A stretch of 31,873 nucleotides of DNA. Source: a virus. The stretch covers positions 1-31,873 of the IMG/VR virus record IMGVR_UViG_3300048026_000012, one strand, 5' to 3'. The notes beneath the pieces are model-generated. The model was not told where the DNA came from. It made no database searches and saw nothing but the letters and a program-made list of their open reading frames with translations. Positions 21,643 to 29,871 of the stretch are shown piece by piece. Numbering within the stretch: position 1 is the first letter of the stretch; every line of letters begins with the position of its first letter. Position numbers and translations under genes: made by a program.

Positions 21643-23445
21643 TTATTCCTCCGTCATTGCTTGTAGGGTGGCGTTGGATAGGCGGGTTGGATACAAGGCC
21701 ACTTTCTTAAATGTGGCTCCGCTATCAGCATTAGCATCGTTTAAACTCCCAAGGTATAAGTTTGTTACCTGTGGCGTTATTATGGTTGTATCGCTAACTG
21801 TGGTAAGCCCCCCTGCCGTAACCGAAAGATTATCCCGATCAAACGCAGCAGCAGCCTTAAAGAATGTTTTATAGGCGGGATCAAAGGACCTATTAAGAGA
21901 TGCCTGTGGTACATCGTTTGTTTCAGCGTATGCTTGTACATCTCCAGAACTTTCGGAAATCGTAATTTGCATACGGTTGTTGTTTGTGCCATCACTCAAC
22001 AGAACAAGTCTTGCGTAATCCACATCACCAGCTTCCGCTGCCTCAACATACATTGACACAGGGCCGCTGCTGTACACTCCTGACAGTGACATATTGGCTC
22101 TATCACTGCTCCTAGTCACAGTAGACCCAGAGGTGGGGATGTATGACGTTGGGAATGCGCCAGCTTCTAGTTGGTAACCCCAAAGTGCAATTTTATCGGC
22201 ATTCGTGACATTGCCATCATAATATAGGCGCAGTGTTTGCGACGATGCGGTAGTCGTCAAAACGTAATGCAAACGATACCAACCATTCCCGACATCTTCT
22301 GAAACGACACTGCTTGCCTGTATCCCAACGCTATTCGAGAAAGCAAAAACAGGCGTTGTGCTACTGTCTAAGTTGCCCCATATAGTTTTTTGGAAGAACG
22401 ATAGGACTAATTTCGTGCCACTAGCATAAGACAGGCTCTTTTCTAAACGGCTAGACGGGTCTACTTCTGGTCCCGTTACCGTATCGGCAGTCAGCGTCCC
22501 GTCAGGCGCAATAACTGTATTATAAAGAAAGGGTTGGCTATAAACGTTGCTAAACGACCACGTTGCGGTTTCCGAACTGGTAAGAGCATTCGTCCTAGCT
22601 TCCTCAATCAGCAAGCCCTTGCTTTCACCTGTCACTGGATCGTGGTCAAACCGTGCCTCACCTGATGCCGCTGTTTGCAGTGTCGGTTGGTACTTCACGA
22701 TGGGGGCAGAGGTTGTCGCTGTGTAGGCTGTGGCTGAACTGCGCTGTTCTATCTGCACTCCCCACAAATGACAAAAATTAGTGCCGTTACCGCTGTACTG
22801 CGTAACATCATCTGTCGTTGTATTAGAAACCCCTAACGTAAACGCTCTACTTGCGCCAGTTGTTTCTGTCTTTGTAGCCTGTATGCGATACCAATTATTA
22901 CCAACGCTTGCTATGGAGTAACTATCAAATGCCCCATAACCATCACCTGAAGCATTGCCGATATAAGCACCTGTAGAGATATTAAATTTGGCAATTAAGC
23001 CTGTACCACCTATTGTAGAATACAGATAAACCGCTGATACGCCTGTACCAGCTTTCGCATATACGGAATGCGTGTACGTCTCCCCTGTTACAGTTGTTTG
23101 TGCATTAAGATACGCATCTTGAAATGTATTTGTCGTTGTGTTAACTACAATCTTTGTTGCGGTTGTTGTTCCGTCTGGGGCAGTAGCATCGTTGTCAGTT
23201 GCAGTTGTGTTGGTCTGAGATAGATTTGCAATTGTCTGACTGTTCGTTGATAAATTCTCTTCAGCCTTAGTCGTCGTCTTGCCATCCCAGTAAGTCGCAG
23301 TGCTGCCACGGGTAAACGTGATCCGTGGATCAAGGGTCTTGCTGTTCGCAAAATCTAGCAGAAGGCTAGGACGGACATCGGGCATGTCATAGCCATCACC
23401 CGTCGAATAGCCGTTCTTGGCGATGAAATTTTTTGTGTTAGCCAT
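21643..23445 (-). CDS. Tail spike/fibre protein with two carbohydrate-binding-like beta-sandwich modules
   Basis: The 600-residue protein has an attachment-like N-terminus. The segment LLLDFANSKTLDPRITFTRG (about residues 28-47) with STATYWDGKT after it is a recurrent motif of phage tail proteins. Two modules follow, each with a 'GNxWYRxxxxxT' strand (NNWYRIQATK, GNGWYRLHYVL) and a '[HA]LWGxQ[IL]Exxxxx[ST]xYxxT' ending (HLWGVQIEQRSSATAY, ALWGYQLEAGAFPTSY). These are typical of CBM/concanavalin-like jelly rolls. The C-terminus (GSLNDANADSGATFKKVALY) resembles a LamG-type end. It probably binds host surface glycans. No glycosidase residues can be assigned by eye. Confidence 0.8.
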   Translation of the reverse strand: MANTKNFIAKNGYSTGDGYDMPDVRPSLLLDFANSKTLDPRITFTRGSTATYWDGKTTTKAEENLSTNSQTIANLSQTNTTATDNDATAPDGTTTATKIVVNTTTNTFQDAYLNAQTTVTGETYTHSVYAKAGTGVSAVYLYSTIGGTGLIAKFNISTGAYIGNASGDGYGAFDSYSIASVGNNWYRIQATKTETTGASRAFTLGVSNTTTDDVTQYSGNGTNFCHLWGVQIEQRSSATAYTATTSAPIVKYQPTLQTAASGEARFDHDPVTGESKGLLIEEARTNALTSSETATWSFSNVYSQPFLYNTVIAPDGTLTADTVTGPEVDPSSRLEKSLSYASGTKLVLSFFQKTIWGNLDSSTTPVFAFSNSVGIQASSVVSEDVGNGWYRLHYVLTTTASSQTLRLYYDGNVTNADKIALWGYQLEAGAFPTSYIPTSGSTVTRSSDRANMSLSGVYSSGPVSMYVEAAEAGDVDYARLVLLSDGTNNNRMQITISESSGDVQAYAETNDVPQASLNRSFDPAYKTFFKAAAAFDRDNLSVTAGGLTTVSDTTIITPQVTNLYLGSLNDANADSGATFKKVALYPTRLSNATLQAMTEE

Positions 23446-23460
23446 GGTTCACTCTCCCCA

Positions 23461-26262
23461 TTATGCTAGTAGTTGTGTTGACATGACCTTGAACGTCATG
23501 CTGTTCGTAGACGCAGGAGTCGCACGTAGTCTAACAGCTCCCGAAGAAATATCCACATCAAACGTCGCTAATGCTGTGTCCGTAGCTACCTGACCGTACT
23601 CCGTGGACACCGCTGTTGTACCGTCGTGGGTCACTAACAACTCAGTGATGTAACGCTCAGTCGCCGTGCTGTCGGTTACACATACTAGGAACTTGGCCCC
23701 TGTGTAGGTCGTTGCGTTAAAGCTATGAATTGTTGTCTGTGTAGTAGCACTGGTGGTTACAGATTCTGTGTCGAAAGCTGAGTCGGAGCCTAATTGTAGC
23801 TCACCGCCCCGAGTTATTGTGACTCGTTCGGTAAGTGTTTCACTGTTGTCAGGCGTCGTGTAGAAGCGAAGTTCTGTTGGGTTGTCCCCCGCTCCGTGTG
23901 TTCCCGCAGCCACAGCCTGCACCGCAGCCAAAGCTCTTGGTGCATTAGAGGTAGTGTCCGTACCATAGAACCCCAAAGAACCGATTGAGTTCCCCGAAAC
24001 AATAGATGTGTCATTTCTTAAAATTCCGATGCTTGTAGCAGTGGAATGCTCGACTACAAATTTTGGACCTACGTTATCTCCAGTAACAGCATTGGCGACA
24101 TTTTGGGTGCCGTTAACACTAACCTGATCATTACCCGCATCGACGAAGAGCATGTTGTCTTGGTTTACGGAATTGACTTGGAAGTTGGTGTCATGGTTGC
24201 CGCCATTAACAATTACGTCTGACGTGCCCAACTTCAACATTCGAGTTGTGCCGCCGTTCATGTTAATGTGGAAGTCCATACGACTATCACGAGTGGCGTC
24301 TGTATTATCTGTCCAATCCGCAGTAATAAAGCCAACCTGACGTTCTTGAGTAGACGAATTGGCACGGAACTCAATACCCGAACCTGCGCCCACCGCTGAT
24401 GTGGCGTAGTTGGTAATGTCCAAATAAGCAATAGACGAGGTTGTGCCGCGTAGTGTTGAAACAACAGCCGTGGTTGATTTTACATCCAAGATTGCACTCG
24501 GTGAACTGTGTCCTATCCCAACCAGATCACTCGCCCCATTAACGTACAACATCGCAGCGTTGTTATCGGACTTGACAGTGAAGTCCCGCGCATCTTGGTT
24601 GCTGTTGATTGTGATGCCTGCGTCCTCGTCGTAAACAAAACTCTGACTGCCTGTGGAGTCGTAAAAGAGGATGTCGCCGTTGAATTCTATTCTCATCGCA
24701 TCGGCTTGTGTTCCGCTATTACTGCGGGCAAATATCATATCATACTGGCGTCTAGCATTTGTTGCCTCTACACGGATAGACCCTGCATTTTCGTCCGTTG
24801 CTATACCACTAACAGTGTTTCTAAACTGTAAGTCCCAAACATCATCTCCTGCATTCGCAGTAGTGCCATCCAAGTATATTTTGCCACCATTAGCTGAAGA
24901 AGTATTATTAAACTCACCATCCCCATCCACAGTCAGCCCATCGCTGGTGATCGTGCCGTCCACATTCAGCGATGTATCAATGTCCACCGCGCCTGTGCTG
25001 TCGGCAATGTTGATTGCTGTGGTGCCGTCGTTGGCTGAGATCGTAGATGTCTCAATGTCTGTGGCGTTAACTACGTCGTCCTTCAGCAAAACGCTGTCGA
25101 TGGTTACACCTGCGTCCGCAGTCGTCTCTTCAATCGTATCCGTCGTAATCTTCTGACCCGCTGTGATTACAGCGTCCGTCGCACCAGATGTATTCCCGTT
25201 CGCTAGAACCTCGGACCATGTGTCGACTGTCCCGACCTGACTATCCACATACGCCTTGATAGATTGCTGCGTAGCTAGACCCGCAGGGTCATCGGAGGAC
25301 ATATTGTCCTCGTCAAGGATCGAAGTGACCGTAACTGTGCCCGCGATATTAAGGCTTGTGTTGGCTGTCGCTGTAGTAACCGTAGCCGCTGCAGGGGTCG
25401 CCCCACCAATAACTACGCCATCCGCTGTGCCGCCATTGATGTCGGCTGTTGTAAGAACTGCAGACGCTACTGTGACTACACCTGTGCTATCCGCAATAGA
25501 ACCTGCCGCTGTGCCATCGTTCGCTTTGATGTTTGTTACTTCTAAGTTCGTTGCGTTGACGCCATCATCCTTGAGTAACACGCTGTCAATCGTAACACCG
25601 GAGCCTGCTGTAGTCTCGTCGATGGTGTTTGTAGTAATCTTCTGGCCATTATCGACGATGATGTCGTTGGCACCGGACGTATTACCGTTAGCAAGAACCT
25701 CGGATAACTCATTATTAGCGCCCACCTGCGCATCCACATAGGCTTTAATTGACTGCTGTGTAGCCAAGGATGTGGCACTGTCAGAGGCCATATTATCCTC
25801 GTCAAGGACCGCTGTAACTGTTGTGCTAGTACCCAACTGCAGAGATGTGGTATGTGTGAGCGCCTCAACGACATTTGTGCCATCACAGAACAAAAACGTA
25901 GTGCGTCCATCAGGAACAAGAATACCCGTACCACCAGAAGTTTTTACGGTAATATTCTGTCCAGCCGCGTTCTTTACAATGTAGATTTTAGATGCCGTAG
26001 GACATACAACTGTACCTGCGCCAGACAACGCTGTACCCGTATCGGTAAGCTCCAACATAGCGCAACGTGATTCTGAGGTCGTGCCGTTGGCGCTAGTGAG
26101 CGTGTGTGAGTTTGTGGTCCACGTATTGATAACCGCACGTCCCGCGATAGCCTGTTCAACCATCGACGTGATATTGTCGTTAACCACGTCACCCCATGTG
26201 CCGCTAAGTTCACCCTGAACTGGCAGAGCAAGTTTAAGTATCGGTGAGTATTGCGTTGTCAT
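23461..26262 (-). CDS. Large tail fibre protein
   Basis: This 933-residue protein begins with a virion-attachment type sequence, MTTQYSPILKLALPVQGELS, and GTWGDVVNDNITSMVEQAIA, as in many fibres of marine phages. Residues 150-262 and 313-425 are a tandem duplication containing SLATQQSIKAYVD, EVLANGNTSG and VTIDSVLLKDD. This is followed by beta-helix-like repeats (LTVDGDGEFNN, LVGIGHSSPSAILDVKSTTA). The last 90 residues form a separate module starting TTIHSFNATTYTGAKFLVCV. The order N-terminal anchor, collagen-free beta shaft, C-terminal jelly-roll-like module fits a trimeric fibre that contacts the host surface. No intramolecular chaperone peptidase motif is evident. Confidence 0.85.
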   Translation of the reverse strand: MTTQYSPILKLALPVQGELSGTWGDVVNDNITSMVEQAIAGRAVINTWTTNSHTLTSANGTTSESRCAMLELTDTGTALSGAGTVVCPTASKIYIVKNAAGQNITVKTSGGTGILVPDGRTTFLFCDGTNVVEALTHTTSLQLGTSTTVTAVLDEDNMASDSATSLATQQSIKAYVDAQVGANNELSEVLANGNTSGANDIIVDNGQKITTNTIDETTAGSGVTIDSVLLKDDGVNATNLEVTNIKANDGTAAGSIADSTGVVTVASAVLTTADINGGTADGVVIGGATPAAATVTTATANTSLNIAGTVTVTSILDEDNMSSDDPAGLATQQSIKAYVDSQVGTVDTWSEVLANGNTSGATDAVITAGQKITTDTIEETTADAGVTIDSVLLKDDVVNATDIETSTISANDGTTAINIADSTGAVDIDTSLNVDGTITSDGLTVDGDGEFNNTSSANGGKIYLDGTTANAGDDVWDLQFRNTVSGIATDENAGSIRVEATNARRQYDMIFARSNSGTQADAMRIEFNGDILFYDSTGSQSFVYDEDAGITINSNQDARDFTVKSDNNAAMLYVNGASDLVGIGHSSPSAILDVKSTTAVVSTLRGTTSSIAYLDITNYATSAVGAGSGIEFRANSSTQERQVGFITADWTDNTDATRDSRMDFHINMNGGTTRMLKLGTSDVIVNGGNHDTNFQVNSVNQDNMLFVDAGNDQVSVNGTQNVANAVTGDNVGPKFVVEHSTATSIGILRNDTSIVSGNSIGSLGFYGTDTTSNAPRALAAVQAVAAGTHGAGDNPTELRFYTTPDNSETLTERVTITRGGELQLGSDSAFDTESVTTSATTQTTIHSFNATTYTGAKFLVCVTDSTATERYITELLVTHDGTTAVSTEYGQVATDTALATFDVDISSGAVRLRATPASTNSMTFKVMSTQLLA
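24988..25815 (-). repeat. Internal duplication of about 113 residues in the tail fibre
   Basis: Residues 150-262 (25815-25477) and 313-425 (25326-24988) of the fibre align at a constant offset of 163 residues. Shared elements include LDEDNM, LATQQSIKAYVD, SEVLANGNTSG, GQKITT and GVTIDSVLLKDD. The intervening stretch of about 50 residues is present once. Similarity is also visible in the DNA. Confidence 0.85.
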
Positions 26263-26272
26263 GTTTCAGTCC

Positions 26273-27049
26273 TCATGCGGCTATGTCTTGCCAGTTTGGA
26301 GTTTGTGTTTCAGATACGGCCCCCCACGAAGGAGATTGCGTACTGGCGATAGGTGTCCAATTAGGTGTTTGGTTGTCATCGACCTCGCCCCATACGTTGG
26401 CGAAACCAATAATTCCCGTAGCTGCAAGCCCTGTAACAGATATATCTGCGTTAGCTGATACGACTACAGTACCAAGTTCTGCGTTCCCTTGCAATCCCGT
26501 AACTGGAACTACAATTCCAAGCCCGATAAATACGTCACCTATTCCACCATCAGCTTCCACGCCTGTGGGTGACACGTTAGCTGTACCAGTCATGGTAACA
26601 GTGCCTATCGCGCCATCGGCTTCTACGCCCGTAACGGGTACATTAGCTTCAGCGTCTACTGTGGCTGTACCAATTTCGCCGTCAGCTTCTACACCTGTTG
26701 GGAAGATATTCGCCGTTCCGGTCATAGTGACAGTGCCTAATGCACCATCAGCTTCTACTCCGGTTACTGGTATCTCTGCAGCAGCACTAACCGTGACTGT
26801 ACCTATTGAGCCTACTGCGCTTACTGCCTGAACAAGTATATCTGCTTCCGCATCAACACCTACGTCATTTATACGTCCGACTGCAGCGACACCCGTAACT
26901 ACTACATTAGATTCCGCATCAACAGATACAGACCCAATAGCGCCTTCGGCGGCTACGCCGTCAACGTAAACAATAGTTAGGTCAGTGCCCCAAGCCGTTT
27001 GGCCCCAAGCACCTGATCCCCAACCTATATATTCTACAGAAGACGGCAT
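26273..27049 (-). CDS. Beta-repeat virion protein: nine 22-residue repeats and Trp-box tail
   Basis: The 258 residues divide exactly into three parts. Residues 1-30 are a head with tryptophan-glycine pairs (GWGSGAWGQTAWG). Residues 31-228 are nine repeats of 22 residues with consensus GVEADGxIGTVTVxAxANVPVT. Residues 229-258 are a tail with three 'QTPNWxxIA / QSPSWxxV' boxes. Such repeats probably form a beta-solenoid or stacked beta hairpins on the virion surface. I know similar proteins from uncultured marine phages, and no function is established. It sits directly before the large fibre gene, so a fibre-attachment or adhesion role is plausible. Confidence 0.75.
   Translation of the reverse strand: MPSSVEYIGWGSGAWGQTAWGTDLTIVYVDGVAAEGAIGSVSVDAESNVVVTGVAAVGRINDVGVDAEADILVQAVSAVGSIGTVTVSAAAEIPVTGVEADGALGTVTMTGTANIFPTGVEADGEIGTATVDAEANVPVTGVEADGAIGTVTMTGTANVSPTGVEADGGIGDVFIGLGIVVPVTGLQGNAELGTVVVSANADISVTGLAATGIIGFANVWGEVDDNQTPNWTPIASTQSPSWGAVSETQTPNWQDIAA
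26366..26959 (-). repeat. Nine tandem 66-bp coding repeats (22 residues each)
   Basis: Residues 31-228 of the beta-repeat protein consist of nine units of exactly 22 codons. Units 4 (97-118) and 6 (141-162) are nearly identical (GVEADG[AL]LGTVTMTGTAN type) and alternate with unit 5, which has the VDAEANVPVT ending. This gives a local 44-residue double repeat and suggests recent unit duplication. Outer units are more diverged. Confidence 0.9.
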
Positions 27050-27058
27050 TTAACCACC

Positions 27059-27529
27059 TTATGGTGTAGCGATACGTACAATAGCGTTTGTAGCGTCTGC
27101 TGTTGGGAACTGAATTTGGAAGTCACCTGCGGTAGATGTCTTGTCGTTCACAAAGTTCAACACCGCAACGGCAGGGTTTGTACCGCCGACTTTATAGATT
27201 AACGCACCACGAGCTGTAATTGTAGCATCGGTCCATGTAGTATCTGCAAAACTTAGATACGCGGTAGTACCAGACCCACCATCTGTAGGACGCGTTGACA
27301 CAGTAAGCACGTTCCCACCTGCGGTATAATTCCCTGTGGCGGGACATTCTCCGTTGGAATCCACCGAAACGCCTATAGTGCCACCGTATGCTTCTGTGTC
27401 TTCTCCCAGATTTGCGGAGCTAGTATATAGCGCTACCCTGAAAACCTGTGATGTGTCCGCGCTAAAATCCATTTCGCCGTTCAATAGAGCGATTTTGAAG
27501 GATGTGCACATTGCTTGATTTATTGCCAT
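27059..27529 (-). CDS. Conserved phage virion protein, beta-rich
   Basis: The 156-residue protein opens MAINQAMCTSFKIALLNGEM. It continues with FRVALYTSSANLGEDTEAYG, then SFADTTWTDATITARGALIY and FQIQFPTADATNAIVRIATP. The combination 'MCxSFKxxLL', 'FKVALYTSxA', 'FxDTTWxxATITARGALIY' and 'FPTADATNAIxRI' is widespread in phages, from mycobacteriophages to marine phages, and is annotated as a structural protein of unknown place. A beta-sandwich is likely. It stands between the adaptor and the repeat protein, so it may belong to the tail or fibre base. No enzyme motif is visible. Confidence 0.75.
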   Translation of the reverse strand: MAINQAMCTSFKIALLNGEMDFSADTSQVFRVALYTSSANLGEDTEAYGGTIGVSVDSNGECPATGNYTAGGNVLTVSTRPTDGGSGTTAYLSFADTTWTDATITARGALIYKVGGTNPAVAVLNFVNDKTSTAGDFQIQFPTADATNAIVRIATP

Positions 27530-27539
27530 TTCTGTCTCC

Positions 27540-28169
27540 TTAACTTACTGGCACTCGGAACTGCCCCGAGCGATATGCGTCTTCACGTAGTTTGCCGTCA
27601 CCCAAAGTTTTAAGCAACGCAATAGATTGCAAATACATCTTCTCGTACATTGCAACAATATCTGGCTCACCCTTCATAAATCGTATCGCTTCGATAAGCG
27701 CACCGTTAAGTAGAGCAGAATCAAACTCGTCCCCAAGCCATGTATTGTTAGCCACAACGATGGATTGAGGATAATATCCATAATGTAGCTCCATTGCGTA
27801 GGCGCTGTCTGGGGTAGGTCCGAGGATAATTGTGTCGTCGTCAAAGTAAGCATAGTGTTTTGGTAACCCCGTTGATGTTGGGTTGGGGTACGCTTCTCGC
27901 ATAAAGTTTACGTCTTTGTTAAGGAGGTAATGATACACACCACTACCATCTACCACCGCAAGGCTGTAGCTGTACAAAAAGTCACTTGGGGAAGACAAGT
28001 AGTTATTACTTGCTGTCACTGTACCTGTAACATTCTTACGCAGCGCAGGTATCTGCACCGTGTTGTATATCTTCTGTTCAGCCTGCTGTGTGAACATAGC
28101 GAGCTGGTCATCTGTAAACGAGTTTTCGCAGATGTCTTCGATGTTAGTTTTCAGCTCGGTATAATTCAT
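27540..28169 (-). CDS. Portal adaptor / head-tail connector protein (SU10 adaptor-like)
   Basis: This 209-residue protein has a helical N-terminus (NYTELKTNIEDICENSF, then FTQQAEQKIYNTVQIPALRK). A beta segment (NNYLSSPSDFLYSYSLAVVD, YHYLLNKDVNFMREAY) follows, and a helical C-terminus ends YRSGQFRVPVS. The pattern 'Y.eL...i.....N.....d..l..fi..AEqkIy..i.ip.lr' followed by 'P.Dfl...sl' is that of the adaptor family of SU10/phiEco32-like podoviruses. The adaptor sits under the portal ring and receives the tail. The GxPKxYAYFDDDTIILGPTP element is also typical. It is the third neck-type gene in a row, so this block is probably the head-tail interface. Confidence 0.8.
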   Translation of the reverse strand: MNYTELKTNIEDICENSFTDDQLAMFTQQAEQKIYNTVQIPALRKNVTGTVTASNNYLSSPSDFLYSYSLAVVDGSGVYHYLLNKDVNFMREAYPNPTSTGLPKHYAYFDDDTIILGPTPDSAYAMELHYGYYPQSIVVANNTWLGDEFDSALLNGALIEAIRFMKGEPDIVAMYEKMYLQSIALLKTLGDGKLREDAYRSGQFRVPVS

Positions 28170-28172
28170 AGC

Positions 28173-28352
28173 TTATGCCATTGGCCCCCGTGCATACAAA
28201 CCTTTGGTCGCTGCGCCTGTGCCGCGTACCTTGATTTTACCACCCTTTTTGTAGGCCGTTTGCATAGGCTGACCTGTCTTCTTTGCTTCCTTTGCGGCGG
28301 CTTTCTTACCTGCTGCATCGTATCCGAACATCTTATTTCCAACTTTGGGCAT
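28173..28352 (-). CDS. Small basic GG-motif protein (59 residues)
   Basis: An ATG at 28352 preceded by a consensus AGGAGG (28364-28359) opens a 59-residue frame that stops at 28175-28173. The product begins MPKVGNKMFGYDAAGKKAAA, contains QTAYKKGGKIKVRGTGAATK and ends GLYARGPMA. The RGTGAATKG(x)xxRGPM end is a small module I have seen in many marine phage proteins. It carries the YKKGGKI version of the GG motif that recurs in this cluster. It is basic with no membrane segment. The ribosome binding site, the tight fit between two convincing genes and the conserved C-terminal module make it a real gene. Confidence 0.8.
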   Translation of the reverse strand: MPKVGNKMFGYDAAGKKAAAKEAKKTGQPMQTAYKKGGKIKVRGTGAATKGLYARGPMA

Positions 28353-28362
28353 AGCGCACCTC

Positions 28363-28728
28363 CTATGTTATACTTACGGTAACTTGACCGATATGGCCAA
28401 CACCTACTAATCTATTATCTGTTATAAGCCCGAGTGGATCGTCTAACCCTACAGGGTTCCACCCCCACTGTATGTTTCGGCTACTTGTATCCCCAGACGG
28501 CCCTAAACTCTGATCGGGACGTGGATTGCGTATAGCCTGTGGGTCATCAACAGGAAACTCACCCAACTTCAACTGTGGGTGGTCTGGACTCCAACACTCA
28601 GGACAAGCCTTTATATTCGTATCTCGACCTTTCACAAATAGGTTCTTTAGCTCCCGTAGCTTGTACTGGAACCCGCATACATCGCAGAGCGCTAACGCTT
28701 TCTTTGCTGATGCAAACCTAGTCGTCAT
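28363..28728 (-). CDS. Zinc-ribbon-like neck-region protein
   Basis: The 121-residue product has two cysteine pairs, CDVC near residue 15 and CPEC near residue 42. They are about 24 residues apart, as in a rubredoxin-like or zinc-ribbon knuckle. After this comes a proline-rich segment (FPVDDPQAIRNPRPDQSLGP) and a beta-like end, VGVGHIGQVTVSIT. Proteins of this layout are often found between connector genes in marine podovirus-like genomes. The start overlaps the upstream stop (TAATG). The strong AGGAGG for the next gene sits across its own stop. Function is unknown; a structural neck or packaging role is inferred from position. Confidence 0.7.
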   Translation of the reverse strand: MTTRFASAKKALALCDVCGFQYKLRELKNLFVKGRDTNIKACPECWSPDHPQLKLGEFPVDDPQAIRNPRPDQSLGPSGDTSSRNIQWGWNPVGLDDPLGLITDNRLVGVGHIGQVTVSIT

Positions 28729-29417
28729 TAGGCGATCCTACCTATTCTAGGCACAAACCGTGCCGCTGTTTTCTCTCGGTCCTCGCCCGCAGCCATCTCA
28801 AACTGCTCGTCGTACACAGCTTTTAACATTGGTATACGTTCAGCCAGTTCAGGAACCTTCATAGCAATGTGGTAAGCTAATCCAGCAACAAGGCATGGGA
28901 AGAAACGGAAGTTCATATCTGCTGTCTGTACCCCAGACCCAGCGTCCTGAATACGACGCATACGCCAGTAATATAGCACGTAATTGTTGTTGTCAGGCAC
29001 AGGCCATACATTTACCTTCGGTGCATCGCGTAAACGTTCGACATAGAGCTGTATGGGACGCCCTTGTGTTAATTTGTTAGGTATAGACGCGTACGTACTT
29101 ACACTGATCCTGCTTATGGTAAGATCGGATTGTGTCGAGGTGTTACCACTATTAGTACGTATTTGGTGTTCAAGCAAATCAATAGTATCTGCTGGTAGTG
29201 TGTACTGTGTGGTGCCCTGCACTAGGTTTATCGTACCAGAATCAATAGTCCACATATTGATGCCACGGTTTTGCCACTCAATCGTCATCAAATTCATGGA
29301 TCGTCTGGCAGTGCGCAAGTCGTAGCCAGAACGCATCTCGCGGCCCGCACGTTCCCATGCTTCCTCCGCTATCTCGGTGAAGTCCATATCGAACGCTGTG
29401 GTGCCTGATGTCGTCAT
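28728..29417 (-). CDS. Head-tail joining / tail accessory protein (gp4-like)
   Basis: This 229-residue, mostly helical protein begins with the FDMDFTEIAEEAWERAGREM and SGYDLRTARRSMNLMTIEWQ segments (about residues 9-50). A beta-like stretch, TTQYTLPADTIDLLEHQIRT, follows, with a helical C-terminus ending RFVPRIGRIA. The combination 'EEAWERxGREMRxGYDLRTARRSLN', 'QNRGINMW' and 'YTLPADTIDLLE' is typical of connector or tail accessory proteins of short-tailed phages, resembling P22 gp4 or T7-type tail tube A proteins. It would bind below the portal and plug or extend the DNA channel. It lies beside the zinc-finger-like protein and the adaptor gene, which agrees with a neck function. Confidence 0.75.
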   Translation of the reverse strand: MTTSGTTAFDMDFTEIAEEAWERAGREMRSGYDLRTARRSMNLMTIEWQNRGINMWTIDSGTINLVQGTTQYTLPADTIDLLEHQIRTNSGNTSTQSDLTISRISVSTYASIPNKLTQGRPIQLYVERLRDAPKVNVWPVPDNNNYVLYYWRMRRIQDAGSGVQTADMNFRFFPCLVAGLAYHIAMKVPELAERIPMLKAVYDEQFEMAAGEDREKTAARFVPRIGRIA

Positions 29418-29692
29418 TTCTTACGCCTCTTTAGCGGAGATACCCGTCTGGGCTTACCCGCTGGTTGTCCTAAACGCTTCTTCTGCGCTATACGCTTGCT
29501 TTTCTCAGCCTTCGTCATTTCCCCGCTAGTTTTTGGAGTTTTGCTAGAAACTCGTTTAGATGGTCTACAGTACGGTGTACCTCGGCTTTCACCTTTTTTA
29601 CGACCACACGGCTTACCCGTCTTAACATCTTTCCAGTCCTCCTTGAACCAGCGTTTAAGTGCAGCACCTTTTGCGGTTTTGCGAACAGCCAT
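29414..29692 (-). CDS. Basic phage protein of the DUF5872 type
   Basis: This 92-residue, very basic protein contains KRWFKEDWKDVKTGKPCGRK (about residues 13-32), then GTPYCRPSKRVSSKTPKTSG and a Lys/Arg-rich tail. The W-F-K-E-x-W, CGR and PYCRPS elements in this order match the family I know as DUF5872, found in many aquatic phages. The two cysteines, in PCGR and YCRP, may pair or bind metal. No enzyme activity is known to me. It starts at a TAATG junction and its end overlaps the next gene by four bases (ATGA), so translation is coupled on both sides. Confidence 0.8.
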   Translation of the reverse strand: MAVRKTAKGAALKRWFKEDWKDVKTGKPCGRKKGESRGTPYCRPSKRVSSKTPKTSGEMTKAEKSKRIAQKKRLGQPAGKPRRVSPLKRRKK

Positions 29693-29871
29693 TACTTGCC
29701 CGCCTTCTTCTTTCTACATTTTGCGATGGCCCCACTCGCATACGCGCTTGGAAACACCTTGTACGAAGCCTTTACTTTGTGGTAACACGCATCCTTGACG
29801 GTGCCGCCCTTCTTGTAACCTTTGCTACATTTAGAACAGCCACAGCTACCGGATTTGTAATACCTACGCAT
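29692..29871 (-). CDS. Small basic cysteine-rich phage protein (59 residues)
   Basis: The frame starts at the ATG at 29871-29869, which overlaps the previous TGA by one base (TGATG), and stops at TAA 29694-29692. It encodes 59 residues that begin MRRYYKSGSCGCSKCSKGYK. This start holds a CxCxxC cluster and is followed by KKGGTVKDACYHKVKASYKV and PSAYASGAIAKCRKKKAGK. The 'ACYHKVKxxYKVxPSAYASGA' core is a recurrent sequence of aquatic phage proteins. The Cys cluster could bind zinc. Both neighbours overlap it by single bases, which supports real translation. Confidence 0.8.
   Translation of the reverse strand: MRRYYKSGSCGCSKCSKGYKKGGTVKDACYHKVKASYKVFPSAYASGAIAKCRKKKAGK

Noticed and set aside
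26244-26831. Plus-strand frame of 195 residues with SAST repeats
   Set aside because: It is the antisense shadow of the 66-bp coding repeats of the beta-repeat protein.
26366-26959. Direct repeats of 66 bp considered as a CRISPR array
   Set aside because: The repeats are contiguous, diverged, in frame and part of a coding sequence, with no spacers or leader.
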